Origin: Anaerolineales bacterium UBA3001
GTDB lineage: Bacteria > Chloroflexota > Anaerolineae > Anaerolineales > UBA11657
Direction: 5' to 3'
DNA length: 13,959 bases
Assembly (NCBI GenBank): GCA_002346435.1
Contig: DDZT01000052.1
Location: 1 to 13,959, forward strand
Shown here: positions 7,771-13,959 of the stretch, in pieces
Numbering within the stretch: position 1 is the stretch's first letter
How the letters are laid out: each line of letters opens with the position of its first letter
The notes under the pieces: model-generated
Seen by the model: only the letters and a program-made list of their open reading frames with translations
Database searches by the model: none
What the model was told of the DNA's origin: nothing
Position numbers and translations under genes: made by a program

Positions 7771-7953
7771 TTAAAAAAGCGTGTAAATGAAAGGTCCCAC
7801 ACCAGATGCAGAAGCAAACATCAACAACATTCCAAATGACAGAAGTACAACAACCATAGGAATCATCCACCACAACTTCCGCTGCCACAGGAAAATTAAT
7901 ATCTCACCAAATACTCCCATATTTATAGTCATTTTTCGCAAAAATGCTTTCAT
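7771..7953 (-). CDS. DUF5989-like membrane micro-protein
   Basis: A 60-residue single-pass protein. Its order is a short basic N-terminus, FGEILIFLWQRKLWWMIPMV (15-34), a hydrophobic helix to about residue 47, and the C-terminus GVGPFIYTLF (51-60). The 'E..xFL..RK.WW..P' start and the terminal PFIYTLF are the hallmarks I recall for the DUF5989 family of small membrane proteins, which are often found beside carbamoyltransferase, SGNH-hydrolase or membrane glycosylation genes. No function is established. The start is well supported: GGAGG lies 6 bases before the ATG, and that ATG overlaps the stop of the preceding small ORF (ATGA). Its position just before the YfhO-like gene suggests a role as partner or anchor for the membrane glycosylation machinery, which is inference. 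Confidence 0.8.
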   Translation of the reverse strand: MKAFLRKMTINMGVFGEILIFLWQRKLWWMIPMVVVLLSFGMLLMFASASGVGPFIYTLF

Positions 7954-8087
7954 CTAAATCCTCCAATATGCGATGGTCCAATAATCTTATGCGGAGCAAA
8001 CTGCATTGTCATAGTAGTGTTCACAAAGTATGCACTGTTATATTGCTTCAATATATAGAGTAAGTAACTGATTAAAATAATGCTCAT
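7950..8087 (-). CDS. Small coupled ORF, 45 codons, unknown
   Basis: I do not recognise this sequence. It begins MSIILISYLLYILKQY, a possible short membrane helix, and ends in a polar tail (HKIIGPSHIGGFR). Its ATG overlaps the stop of the FAD-enzyme gene (ATGA at 8087-8084), and its stop overlaps the start of the DUF5989-like gene (ATGA at 7953-7950), so the three frames form a chain suited to translational coupling. Against this, there is only a weak GCGGAA ribosome site, no known homologue comes to mind, and the region also contains a hairpin. It may be a genuine micro-protein, a coupling leader, or an accidental open frame in a regulatory gap. Confidence 0.35.
   Translation of the reverse strand: MSIILISYLLYILKQYNSAYFVNTTMTMQFAPHKIIGPSHIGGFR
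7960..7964 (-). promoter_or_regulatory. Shine-Dalgarno site of the DUF5989-like gene
   Basis: GGAGG followed by ATTTAG (6 bases) and the ATG at 7953. It lies inside the end of the 45-codon ORF and fixes the start of the micro-protein. Confidence 0.7.
8039..8055. repeat. Inverted repeat (possible small hairpin) inside the 45-codon ORF
   Basis: On the minus strand TATATTG-AAG-CAATATA forms a perfect 7-base stem with a 3-base loop. It lies about 30 bases after the FAD-enzyme stop codon. No T-run follows, so it is not a standard terminator; it could be an operator or a weak mRNA processing or stability element. Confidence 0.4.
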
Positions 8088-9475
8088 TGTAGTTTTTCCG
8101 CTATTTTGTCTGCTAGAACCAGTGCCCTTTCCATGCACTGGTCACTATCAATATACATATACTCTCCTGTACGTCCTAATACATCTAAGTTGTGCTGCTT
8201 ACCAACATAGTCAAGAAATGTGTTTAGATTATTCCTAAAGTCAAGGTACCGAATTGGGTAAGCGTGACCAGCACGCACCACAAAAAGTTTGTCGACCTCA
8301 TTACTAAAGAGGATATTATCTTGCTCTAAATGCGGCAATGATAGTTCTAAAAGTTCCTGCTCATTCATATTCCAAATCTCATCACCACGATGACAAGAAA
8401 ATTCCACTGCAAGCATATTTTCCCCCGCTGGAAAAAGCGAATCGCAAAACTTATCCATCTCCGCAAGACGATGATAAGGACGATCCAAGTAGTACACATA
8501 TGAAGTATCAAGCAAGTCTTTCTTAGTAGTAACCATATAAAGCACTATAAGGGACAAATAACCCAGCTTGTCTGCACTTTGTCTGACTATTAGCGGAGAT
8601 TCTGGTGACATCATATTGACTAAATTGGGTATTGGAATTGTCGAAACTACATGGTCAGCATTCAATTCAATTACATTGTCGCCCTGAGAGACCTCTACCA
8701 AATATTTTCCGTCCTCTAGCAACTTAACCTTTATAGCTCGAGCATTTTGACGAATTAACCCACCCATGTTGAGTAAACGGTCCGCAATAGTCTCAGCAAT
8801 TACGCCATATCCCCTCTTTGGATAGCGCAATGGTAAAACAAGTTCCCTTTCTGTTAGTGACTTAGCTGGCCCACTTACCCTTCTTAAAAACATCATTTTT
8901 AGACTCTTCATAAAATTAAGTCTCGTACTAGTGGGGATTATCTCAGATGAAAGATTTTCACAAGGAATCTTCCAGAAACCTTCTGTATATGGTCTAAAAA
9001 ATATTTTTGCTAAATGATTGCCAAAATTTGCTGTAGCCCATTCGCCAAAATCAACTTTTTTAGAATCTATTCTAATCAGATACCGACCAGCTGACTTAAG
9101 TTGTGCCCAAACAAAAGTGATAATAGAAGCGATTGCATCAGAAAGCGGAAAATTAAGCAATACATTTTTTGCGCTCAGTGGATAATCAAGAAACCTACCC
9201 TGCACATAAAGTTGAGCACTTCTTTCAAAGCTGACCACATCATCTGCCAGCAAATCAGTTATACGTTCAACGATCTCTTGCTTCTGAGTGATGAAAAAAT
9301 GCGGTCCGAAATCAAGACAATATCTACCATTTTCAGGTCGAACTGTACCAGCTAAGCCTCCTACAAACTCATTGGACTCACACACTTCTGTTTGAAACCC
9401 TAGTTCCTGCAAACGCCAAGCAACAGTTAAGCCTGATATACCACCACCTAGAATAACTATTTTCTTATTGCTCAA
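8084..9475 (-). CDS. FAD-dependent amine-oxidase / UDP-galactopyranose-mutase-like oxidoreductase
   Basis: A 463-residue flavoprotein. The N-terminal dinucleotide fold is clear: IVILGGGISGL (6-16), the ribose-binding Glu33 at the end of strand two, then GGLAGT (39-44) and LDFGPHFFITQ (54-64). A middle substrate-binding region contains FFRPYTEGFWKIP and YPKRGYGVIAETIADRL, and the C-terminal part holds a second FAD-contact region (YPIRYLDFRNNLNTFLDYVG, then GRTGEYMYIDSDQCMERALV). This plan is shared by protoporphyrinogen-oxidase-like amine oxidases and UDP-galactopyranose mutases. In a sugar locus, oxidation or ring rearrangement of an activated sugar or a lipid carrier is more likely than haem synthesis, which is inference. 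The start is TTG at 9475 (GAGAGG 11 bases upstream) and is forced by the nucleotide-binding motif. It lies 34 bases after the methyltransferase gene. Confidence 0.75.
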   Translation of the reverse strand: MSNKKIVILGGGISGLTVAWRLQELGFQTEVCESNEFVGGLAGTVRPENGRYCLDFGPHFFITQKQEIVERITDLLADDVVSFERSAQLYVQGRFLDYPLSAKNVLLNFPLSDAIASIITFVWAQLKSAGRYLIRIDSKKVDFGEWATANFGNHLAKIFFRPYTEGFWKIPCENLSSEIIPTSTRLNFMKSLKMMFLRRVSGPAKSLTERELVLPLRYPKRGYGVIAETIADRLLNMGGLIRQNARAIKVKLLEDGKYLVEVSQGDNVIELNADHVVSTIPIPNLVNMMSPESPLIVRQSADKLGYLSLIVLYMVTTKKDLLDTSYVYYLDRPYHRLAEMDKFCDSLFPAGENMLAVEFSCHRGDEIWNMNEQELLELSLPHLEQDNILFSNEVDKLFVVRAGHAYPIRYLDFRNNLNTFLDYVGKQHNLDVLGRTGEYMYIDSDQCMERALVLADKIAEKLQ

Positions 9476-9486
9476 AATAAAATGTA

Positions 9487-9492
9487 CCTCTC
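9487..9492 (-). promoter_or_regulatory. Shine-Dalgarno site of the FAD-enzyme gene (TTG start)
   Basis: GAGAGG lies 11 bases before the TTG at 9475. No in-frame ATG exists before the glycine-rich FAD motif, so TTG is the only sensible start. Confidence 0.5.
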
Positions 9493-9509
9493 ATAATTAC
9501 GCTTCATTA

Positions 9510-10226
9510 TTAATACTCAATCAACACATGTCTGTAATTTGCATTCACAGTGAGTTGTGTTTCCACATTAGTCACCTTCACTCCTAATTCTTCACCTAAT
9601 TCCATTAGATATGTATCAGGTATAATCAAATAGCTATCACCACCTTGTTTTATCTTGCGATAATTTGGATCTACTAACCATATCCTTGAAATCAATTTAA
9701 ACGCATCGATAAACATACCTTCCCTCAAAGTAAAAGTTAGTGCCCTAAAACTATCTATCCAAGTACGATTGTTATTTCCAATATCACCAATAAGCAATTT
9801 AGTGCCTGGAACAGCAATTTGCTGTACACCCTTTACGAAACTAGTTACATAATCTAAATCCGGGAAGTAGTGCATAACACTAAAGCATATTACCTTAGTA
9901 AACCCACTTCCGAGACTTGCAAGATCACTTAGGTCTGGATTAACACGCACTACAGACACATTATGCACTTCTGAAAATTTATTTGCACAGATGGAAACAT
10001 AATTCTCTGACATATCGGCACATAAAATAGATCCTACTTTATGTGCTGTAATCTCCGCGAAATTACCGCTGCCACAGCCAAAATCAAGCACTTTATCATT
10101 TTCGTTGTAATCCATAACATCTGCTGTTAGCCTAACAAACACCTCCATCTGCCTGCGCCAAAATTTAGACCTTGACCAAATGTTGTCTTTATTCCAATAC
10201 TCAACCCACGGATTATTGTATTTCAT
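9510..10226 (-). CDS. Class I SAM-dependent methyltransferase
   Basis: A 238-residue soluble protein. Motif I, KVLDFGCGSGNFAEI (45-59), binds S-adenosylmethionine, and the acidic residue closing the second strand is Asp71 in ILCADMSENYV (67-77). A post-motif region, FTKVICFSVMHYFPDLDYV (about 113-131), and LLIGDIGNNNRTW (about 149-161) complete the Rossmann-like methyltransferase pattern of the Methyltransf_11/25 group. The methyl acceptor is unknown. Between a nucleotide-sugar SDR and the FAD enzyme, O- or N-methylation of a sugar or glycan terminus is a reasonable guess. Its ATG lies 26 bases after the SDR stop and lacks a strong ribosome site, so it may depend on read-through from upstream translation. 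Confidence 0.8.
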   Translation of the reverse strand: MKYNNPWVEYWNKDNIWSRSKFWRRQMEVFVRLTADVMDYNENDKVLDFGCGSGNFAEITAHKVGSILCADMSENYVSICANKFSEVHNVSVVRVNPDLSDLASLGSGFTKVICFSVMHYFPDLDYVTSFVKGVQQIAVPGTKLLIGDIGNNNRTWIDSFRALTFTLREGMFIDAFKLISRIWLVDPNYRKIKQGGDSYLIIPDTYLMELGEELGVKVTNVETQLTVNANYRHVLIEY

Positions 10227-10252
10227 GTGAATTAATAAATCTTATGCTACAC

Positions 10253-11200
10253 TCACTCACACAAACCTTGCAAAAGAGCATAAGTATTACGAATTCCAAC
10301 TTTCAAATTGCCAGAATAAGTGAAACCTGTATCTCTGATCTTGTCATCGTTCACATGATACGACACTTGATTTAGCATACGAGTAGATGTATATTCAATA
10401 TCGATGTCAGGGACATTAGTTTTGATTTCATTGATTATTTGGTCAAGTGTAGCATTCAAAGTAACTACATTATATATTTCTCCCGAATATTGAGTTGAAG
10501 TTAGCATAAAACTTATAGCTCTCACCGCATCATGAAGATCCAAGTAAGGTCTCACTAAATCAACAGCATCTTCCCAAACAGTAAGCGGTCTTCCAATAAC
10601 AGAATGATAAATAAATTTGTTTACTGCTGTATGGAAACGCATACCTATACTTGGGCCAAAAATAGTTCCCAGGCGAAGCACAACACCCTCTATAACACTT
10701 TGTTGAGTTGCTAATAAAACCTGGTCCTCTGCAGCCAACTTACTAACCGCATAGGGGCTTTGTGGCTTCAAATCACTTCGGGTGCTGTCTTCAAGTGCAA
10801 TGCCACTAATCGGTCCGTACACACTAGTCGTTGATGGAAAAATCAAACGACCTACACTATTTCTCGCACACGCATCGATTACACTCTTGGTACCATCAAA
10901 GTTTATCTTGTTAACATCTTCAGATTTGTCAAAACTGCCTTCCGCATCAGTTATTGCTGCTAAATGCACTACGGCATCTACACCATCAAGTGCACTATCC
11001 ATGTGATCAGGTTTCATCACATCACCCTCAATGAAAGTGTAGTCTATATCTGCAGGAAGATTAAACAATGACGCATATCTTTGTGTAAGCAAGTTATCCA
11101 ATATCGTAACACGTTCAACATTAGAAATTTCGGAGATGTGCCTGATTAACGCAGAACCTATATGTCCTAAACCACCCGTAACCAGAATATGTTTGATCAA
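10253..11200 (-). CDS. Extended SDR NAD-dependent epimerase/dehydratase (nucleotide-sugar type)
   Basis: 315 residues from the chosen start. The nucleotide-binding motif is VTGGLGHIGSALI (7-19), with Asp35 closing strand two (VTILDNL), which favours NAD(H). The catalytic set is Thr124 in FPSTTSVYG (121-129) and Tyr150-x3-Lys154 in SPYAVSKLAAE. The later LRLGTIFGPS, RPYLDLHDAVRAI and C-terminal sugar-binding region are typical of GalE/RmlB-like enzymes. Substrate and stereochemistry are not readable. The start is TTG at 11200, since GGAGG lies 10 bases upstream; the longer frame from 11230 would encode the ribosome site itself as FGG. The spacer is a pure (TA)5 tract. A gap of about 150 bases upstream may hold a promoter, so this may be the first gene of a sub-operon. 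Confidence 0.85.
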   Translation of the reverse strand: MIKHILVTGGLGHIGSALIRHISEISNVERVTILDNLLTQRYASLFNLPADIDYTFIEGDVMKPDHMDSALDGVDAVVHLAAITDAEGSFDKSEDVNKINFDGTKSVIDACARNSVGRLIFPSTTSVYGPISGIALEDSTRSDLKPQSPYAVSKLAAEDQVLLATQQSVIEGVVLRLGTIFGPSIGMRFHTAVNKFIYHSVIGRPLTVWEDAVDLVRPYLDLHDAVRAISFMLTSTQYSGEIYNVVTLNATLDQIINEIKTNVPDIDIEYTSTRMLNQVSYHVNDDKIRDTGFTYSGNLKVGIRNTYALLQGLCE

Positions 11201-11210
11201 TATATATATA

Positions 11211-11215
11211 CCTCC
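11211..11215 (-). promoter_or_regulatory. Shine-Dalgarno site with (TA)5 spacer before a TTG start
   Basis: GGAGG, then TATATATATA (11210-11201), then the TTG at 11200. It decides the start of the third SDR. The spacer is a dinucleotide repeat, so slippage would change the ribosome-site spacing. Confidence 0.55.
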
Positions 11216-11295
11216 AAAATTTGCCAACAACCATATTTGACAATTGCTGTGCCAAGTAAACCAACAAATATGCGATTAAAGGATCAGAGCAGTGA

Positions 11296-11329
11296 ATTAT
11301 ATATGCTAGAAAACTAATACACCAGTCAA
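11296..11329 (-). promoter_or_regulatory. Weak candidate promoter before the third SDR gene
   Basis: In the gap between the second and third SDR genes, TTGACT (11329-11324) is followed after 18 bases by CATATA (11305-11300) and after 22 bases by TATAAT (11301-11296). The good -10 has too long a spacer and the well-spaced -10 is poor, so this is only suggestive. The gap of about 150 bases is the longest untranslated stretch in the window, which is the main reason to suspect a promoter here. Confidence 0.2.
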
Positions 11330-11354
11330 ACAGGATGTATGATTTGCAATCTAA

Positions 11355-12341
11355 TTATTGCGTTACAGACTCCCAATATTTGACCGTATTGCGTAACCCA
11401 TCTTCAAGACTAACTTTAGGAGACCAATCTAAATCTCCACCAATCTTTGAACAATCTATAACAATATCTCCCACGTCAATACGCTTCCTATCATCAGGCC
11501 ATTCCACATTAACAATCTCACCAGAGCCACATGCTGCAACAATACTCCTAGCAAGTTCGTTTACACTTATAGAATTTTCGTTCGCTGCAAACCATACTTC
11601 TCCGGTAGTTTTTGAACAAGATGCTAAGATTAAAGCTTCTATAGCATCTTTCACATATAGTACGCTTCGCAATTGCAAACCGTCTCCATAAATTGTAAGA
11701 GATTGGCCGTTGAGAGCTAGACCTATAAAATAGTTGATGAAACCAAAGTCTGGACTTTTGATATTGGCCCTAGGACCGTATACATTTGGTAATCGCACAA
11801 CATTAACATCTATGTCATGCGCATTTGCATAAATCTTACAATAGTACTCTGCAGCCGCTTTATTAGCCGAGTAAATATCAACGGGGGCTACCCTATGACT
11901 TTCAGTAATTGGACTACTCGTCATAGGACCGATTTGTGTACTAGTTCCCACATAAACCATTTTTGCATTTGGTCTCAATCTACGCACAGACTCCAGAACA
12001 TTTAAAGTTCCAATACAGTTAACAGACACGTCCAGTTGAGGGTCTCGCATAGAATATGGATGTGATGTATGAGCAGCACAGTGAAACACATGGGATGCAT
12101 TTTGCACAACAGACGCTACTGACTCAAACTCACATATATCTGCAGAAACCAAATCTACCTTGTCTTCAACGCCCTGAATATTAGCAATATCTCCACCAGA
12201 TCTTGGGTCCAGAGAATCAATGACAGTTACATATGCTCCTATATCGATTAAAGCATGAACAAGATTGCTGCCTATAAACCCTAATCCTCCAGTAACCACT
12301 GCATGCTTTCCAGATAATAACTTGGTCAACTTATGACTCAT
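11355..12341 (-). CDS. Extended SDR NAD-dependent epimerase/dehydratase, tandem paralogue 1
   Basis: 328 residues from the chosen start. The sequence shows VVTGGLGFIGSNLV (15-28) for the cofactor, Asp42 after strand two (VIDSLD), implying NAD(H), then CAAHTSHPYSM (88-98), VGTSTQIG (131-138, with Thr133 to Thr135 as the serine/threonine position) and IYSANKAAAEYY (156-167, with Tyr157 and Lys161). RLPNVYGPR and a C-terminal DWSPKVSLEDGLRNTVKYW complete the nucleotide-sugar SDR plan. It resembles the adjacent upstream SDR along its whole length, so the two arose by duplication. The start is ATG at 12341 with GGAGG 6 bases upstream; it overlaps the upstream gene by 11 bases, suggesting translational coupling. 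Epimerase, dehydratase or decarboxylase activity cannot be told apart by eye. Confidence 0.85.
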   Translation of the reverse strand: MSHKLTKLLSGKHAVVTGGLGFIGSNLVHALIDIGAYVTVIDSLDPRSGGDIANIQGVEDKVDLVSADICEFESVASVVQNASHVFHCAAHTSHPYSMRDPQLDVSVNCIGTLNVLESVRRLRPNAKMVYVGTSTQIGPMTSSPITESHRVAPVDIYSANKAAAEYYCKIYANAHDIDVNVVRLPNVYGPRANIKSPDFGFINYFIGLALNGQSLTIYGDGLQLRSVLYVKDAIEALILASCSKTTGEVWFAANENSISVNELARSIVAACGSGEIVNVEWPDDRKRIDVGDIVIDCSKIGGDLDWSPKVSLEDGLRNTVKYWESVTQ

Positions 12342-13344
12342 CCAAAGCCTCCACAAGTCTGTCACTATAGTAGCTAATAGTGTTACGCAAACCGTCAGCA
12401 AAGCCTATACGAGGATACCAACCTGTATCATCACATAATTTACGGTTATCGGCAACAAAATCACCAACATCCATTTTCTTCTCATCCAGGGGAAAGGGCA
12501 CCCTGACAATATCTGACTTGATTCCAGTTAAAGTATGCACTGTCTCGACAACCTCATTAACCATTTCCTGAAACTCTAAACCAATACCTGAACCAAATAT
12601 GTATGCTTTTCCATTAGTGTTTGGTGAAATTCCGGATAGTATTAGGGCATCGACACAATTCTGTACATACGAATAGTCGCGTATGAAATTGCCAGGCTCG
12701 TAAACAGTCAAATCCTTTCCGTTTATAGCCCTCCACATCATATAGTTCAGTATTCCTCTTTTAGGATTATTCACCTGCTGTCGCTCTCCAAAAACATTGG
12801 CTAGACGAAGCATGGTTGTCTTGAGACCATAGTTCATATAATAAACATATAAATACTTCTCACAAGTAAGTTTGTGAGCATCATAAAAAGTAAGAGGCCA
12901 GTCAGAATGGTCTTCACTTACAGGCAACTTATTAGCATGTCCTAGTTGCGTTACAGTACCTGGCATCACTATGCTGGCATCTGGACAAATGTGTCGACAC
13001 GCTTCAAGCAGCGCCAGAGTAGCGCCGCAATTCGCTTCTAAATCTATTGTTGGTGTTAACATAGAGTCCAAGTGACTTGTCTGAGCTGCCATATGAAATA
13101 TATAATCCTGACCTACTAACAAAGATGGTAGTCCTTCGTTTGTATTGTCAGATGTACTTAAATTTACCTCTTGGATTTTCACCCGATCTAATGCAGACCC
13201 AAGATTTTCTTTCTTAGTCAAGGAGCGCGTAATTAAAGTAACATGACAACCTAACTCTACACAACGTATGGCTAAGTTACTACCTATAAAACCTAAACCG
13301 CCCGTAATCAGAACTTTCCGACCAGCAATTTCTGCGAAATCCAA
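12331..13344 (-). CDS. Extended SDR epimerase/dehydratase, tandem paralogue 2 (probably NADP-type)
   Basis: 337 residues. The cofactor motif is LITGGLGFIGSNLA (12-25), but strand two ends in TLITRSLTKKENLG (36-49), with Arg40, Lys44 and Lys45 where the paralogue has aspartate; this pattern usually goes with NADP(H). Other blocks are HMAAQTSHLDSM (84-95), PGTVTQLG (128-135, Thr130), FYDAHKLTCEKY (153-164, Tyr154 and Lys158), LRLANVFGERQ, NFIRDYSYVQNCVDALI and a C-terminal GWYPRIGFADGLRNTISYY. The start is TTG at 13344 with a perfect GGAGG 6 bases upstream. It follows the C-methyltransferase gene by 25 bases, so the two very likely act on the same activated sugar, for example by reducing or epimerising the keto-sugar after methylation (inferred). 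Confidence 0.85.
   Translation of the reverse strand: MDFAEIAGRKVLITGGLGFIGSNLAIRCVELGCHVTLITRSLTKKENLGSALDRVKIQEVNLSTSDNTNEGLPSLLVGQDYIFHMAAQTSHLDSMLTPTIDLEANCGATLALLEACRHICPDASIVMPGTVTQLGHANKLPVSEDHSDWPLTFYDAHKLTCEKYLYVYYMNYGLKTTMLRLANVFGERQQVNNPKRGILNYMMWRAINGKDLTVYEPGNFIRDYSYVQNCVDALILSGISPNTNGKAYIFGSGIGLEFQEMVNEVVETVHTLTGIKSDIVRVPFPLDEKKMDVGDFVADNRKLCDDTGWYPRIGFADGLRNTISYYSDRLVEALDES
12348..12352 (-). promoter_or_regulatory. Shine-Dalgarno site deciding the start of tandem SDR 1
   Basis: GGAGG plus CTTTGG spacer before the ATG at 12341, located inside the last codons of the upstream SDR. It rules against the longer frame from 12401, whose first 20 residues are non-homologous. Confidence 0.65.
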
Positions 13345-13350
13345 CTGACA

Positions 13351-13355
13351 CCTCC
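13351..13355 (-). promoter_or_regulatory. Shine-Dalgarno site with TTG start for tandem SDR 2
   Basis: GGAGG, spacer TGTCAG (6 bases), then TTG at 13344. No in-frame ATG precedes the glycine-rich motif, so this is a firm example of TTG initiation in this genome. Confidence 0.65.
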
Positions 13356-13369
13356 ACGAGTTATTGGCA

Positions 13370-13959
13370 TTAAACTATACGAGCTTCAGGAATATGTGTG
13401 ATAAATCTACCACCCTGACTACGGAAATCATTCTCCTTATCAGAAATTTCTCTCATGTGATTCCAGGCTAGAACAAAAGCATAGTCTGGGTAGTCAGCAG
13501 CAAAAGAGTCAATCGAAACTATAGGTATATGAGTGCCCGGAGTAAATAACCCTTGTTTCGAGGGTGTGTTATCGCATACGTATTCCAGAACATCAGCACC
13601 GATCCCACAATAATTAAGTATTACTGTACCCTTTGAGGAAGCTGCATAACCAACAATTCTTTTACCTTTCTTTTTAAGATTATCAAGCATATCAACCAAC
13701 GATGAACGAGATTTTCTTACGCTATCTGCAAAGGCAATATAACTTTCCAGATTAGTAAGACCCTTATCACTTTCAGTTTGTAATTGATTGATAACCGAAG
13801 CTTCAGTTGAGCGACTGGATTCAGATTTACAGCCATAAATCCGCATAGAGCCTCCATGTACTGGGACCTGCTCTACTCTAAATAGTCGAAGTCCATGCCT
13901 TTCAAACAAAGTTGATAAAGAAGTAATACTAAAATAATAGAAGTGTTCATCATAAATCT
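13370..13959 (-). CDS. Sugar C-methyltransferase (TylCIII/TcaB9-like), C-terminal part, 5' end beyond window
   Basis: The frame is open to the right edge, giving about 195 residues of a protein family of roughly 410. The first visible residues read IYDEHFYYFSITSLSTLFER, matching the conserved 'Y-x-EH-x-YFS...LFERHG' segment whose tyrosine, glutamate and histidine are implicated in catalysis in TcaB9. It continues with HGGSMRIYG, then the C-terminal domain of PF08484 type: GKRIVGYAASSKGTVILNYC, YVCDNTPSKQGLFTPGTHIP and AFVLAWNHMREI. These enzymes add a methyl group from S-adenosylmethionine to a keto carbon of a nucleotide sugar, making branched sugars. The N-terminal zinc-binding and SAM-binding domains would lie outside the window. 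An apparent TTG start at 13909 is only an internal codon. It is followed 25 bases later by an SDR gene. Confidence 0.9.
   Translation of the reverse strand, partial: IYDEHFYYFSITSLSTLFERHGLRLFRVEQVPVHGGSMRIYGCKSESSRSTEASVINQLQTESDKGLTNLESYIAFADSVRKSRSSLVDMLDNLKKKGKRIVGYAASSKGTVILNYCGIGADVLEYVCDNTPSKQGLFTPGTHIPIVSIDSFAADYPDYAFVLAWNHMREISDKENDFRSQGGRFITHIPEARIV

Noticed and set aside
8088..8138. Upstream extension of the 45-codon ORF from a GTG
   Set aside because: It would overlap the conserved end of the FAD-enzyme gene in another frame; the ATGA overlap gives a more natural start.
11201..11230. Longer TTG start for the third SDR
   Set aside because: The extension encodes the GGAGG site and the TA tract; the start at 11200 places the glycine motif at the usual distance.
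11231..11354. Search for a terminator or RNA gene in the longest intergenic gap
   Set aside because: No GC-rich hairpin followed by a T-run and no tRNA-like cloverleaf was seen; only a weak promoter-like pair.
12342..12401. Longer start for tandem SDR 1
   Set aside because: It would translate the ribosome site and 20 residues unlike SDR N-termini, overlapping the upstream gene in another frame.
13370..13909. Treating the C-methyltransferase segment as a complete 179-residue protein starting at 13909
   Set aside because: The TTG there is an internal leucine codon; the frame stays open to the edge and encodes the conserved EHFYYFS block upstream.

Overview
This 14 kb window is a tightly packed, single-strand (minus) block of a glycoconjugate or nucleotide-sugar biosynthesis locus. 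It is probably bacterial. The DNA is AT-rich by eye, several genes carry strong GGAGG-type Shine-Dalgarno sites, TTG start codons recur, and the families present (YfhO-like, DUF5989-like, C-methyltransferase, YraQ-like permease) are mainly bacterial. I cannot name the taxon; an uncultured low-GC lineage, possibly marine, is a guess only. The plus-strand reading frames all look like antisense shadows. No tRNA, rRNA, CRISPR array, insertion sequence or convincing intrinsic terminator was seen, and no stretch over 300 bases lacks a gene.

In transcription order (right to left) the window opens inside a sugar C-methyltransferase (13370 to the right edge). Two tandem, related SDR-type nucleotide-sugar epimerase/dehydratases follow (12331-13344 and 11355-12341). 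After a gap of about 150 bases that may hold a promoter come a third SDR (10253-11200), a small SAM methyltransferase (9510-10226) and an FAD-dependent amine-oxidase/UDP-galactopyranose-mutase-like enzyme (8084-9475). Next is a chain of small ORFs linked by ATGA overlaps: a 45-codon ORF and then a DUF5989-like membrane micro-protein (7771-7953). These lead into three large membrane proteins: YfhO-like (5255-7726) and two GT-C-type glycosyltransferase-like proteins (3061-4986 and 1428-3053), with a 64-codon unrecognised ORF between the first two.

The left end holds a short YraQ/ArsP-like permease (812-1312) followed 20 bases later by a UDP-sulfoquinovose synthase homologue (SQD1/SqdB/Agl3 family) that runs off the left edge at 263 residues. 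A CRP/FNR-like palindrome lies just upstream of the permease-synthase pair.

Taken together, the soluble enzymes would make unusual activated sugars (a C-methyl branched sugar, epimerised or dehydrated sugars, and a sulfonated hexose). The polytopic proteins would transfer sugars from lipid-linked donors outside the membrane. The most notable points are the sulfoquinovose-type enzyme inside a glycan-assembly locus, its pairing with a permease under a possible separate regulator, and the small-ORF chain ahead of the YfhO-like gene. The final structure of the product cannot be read from this window.
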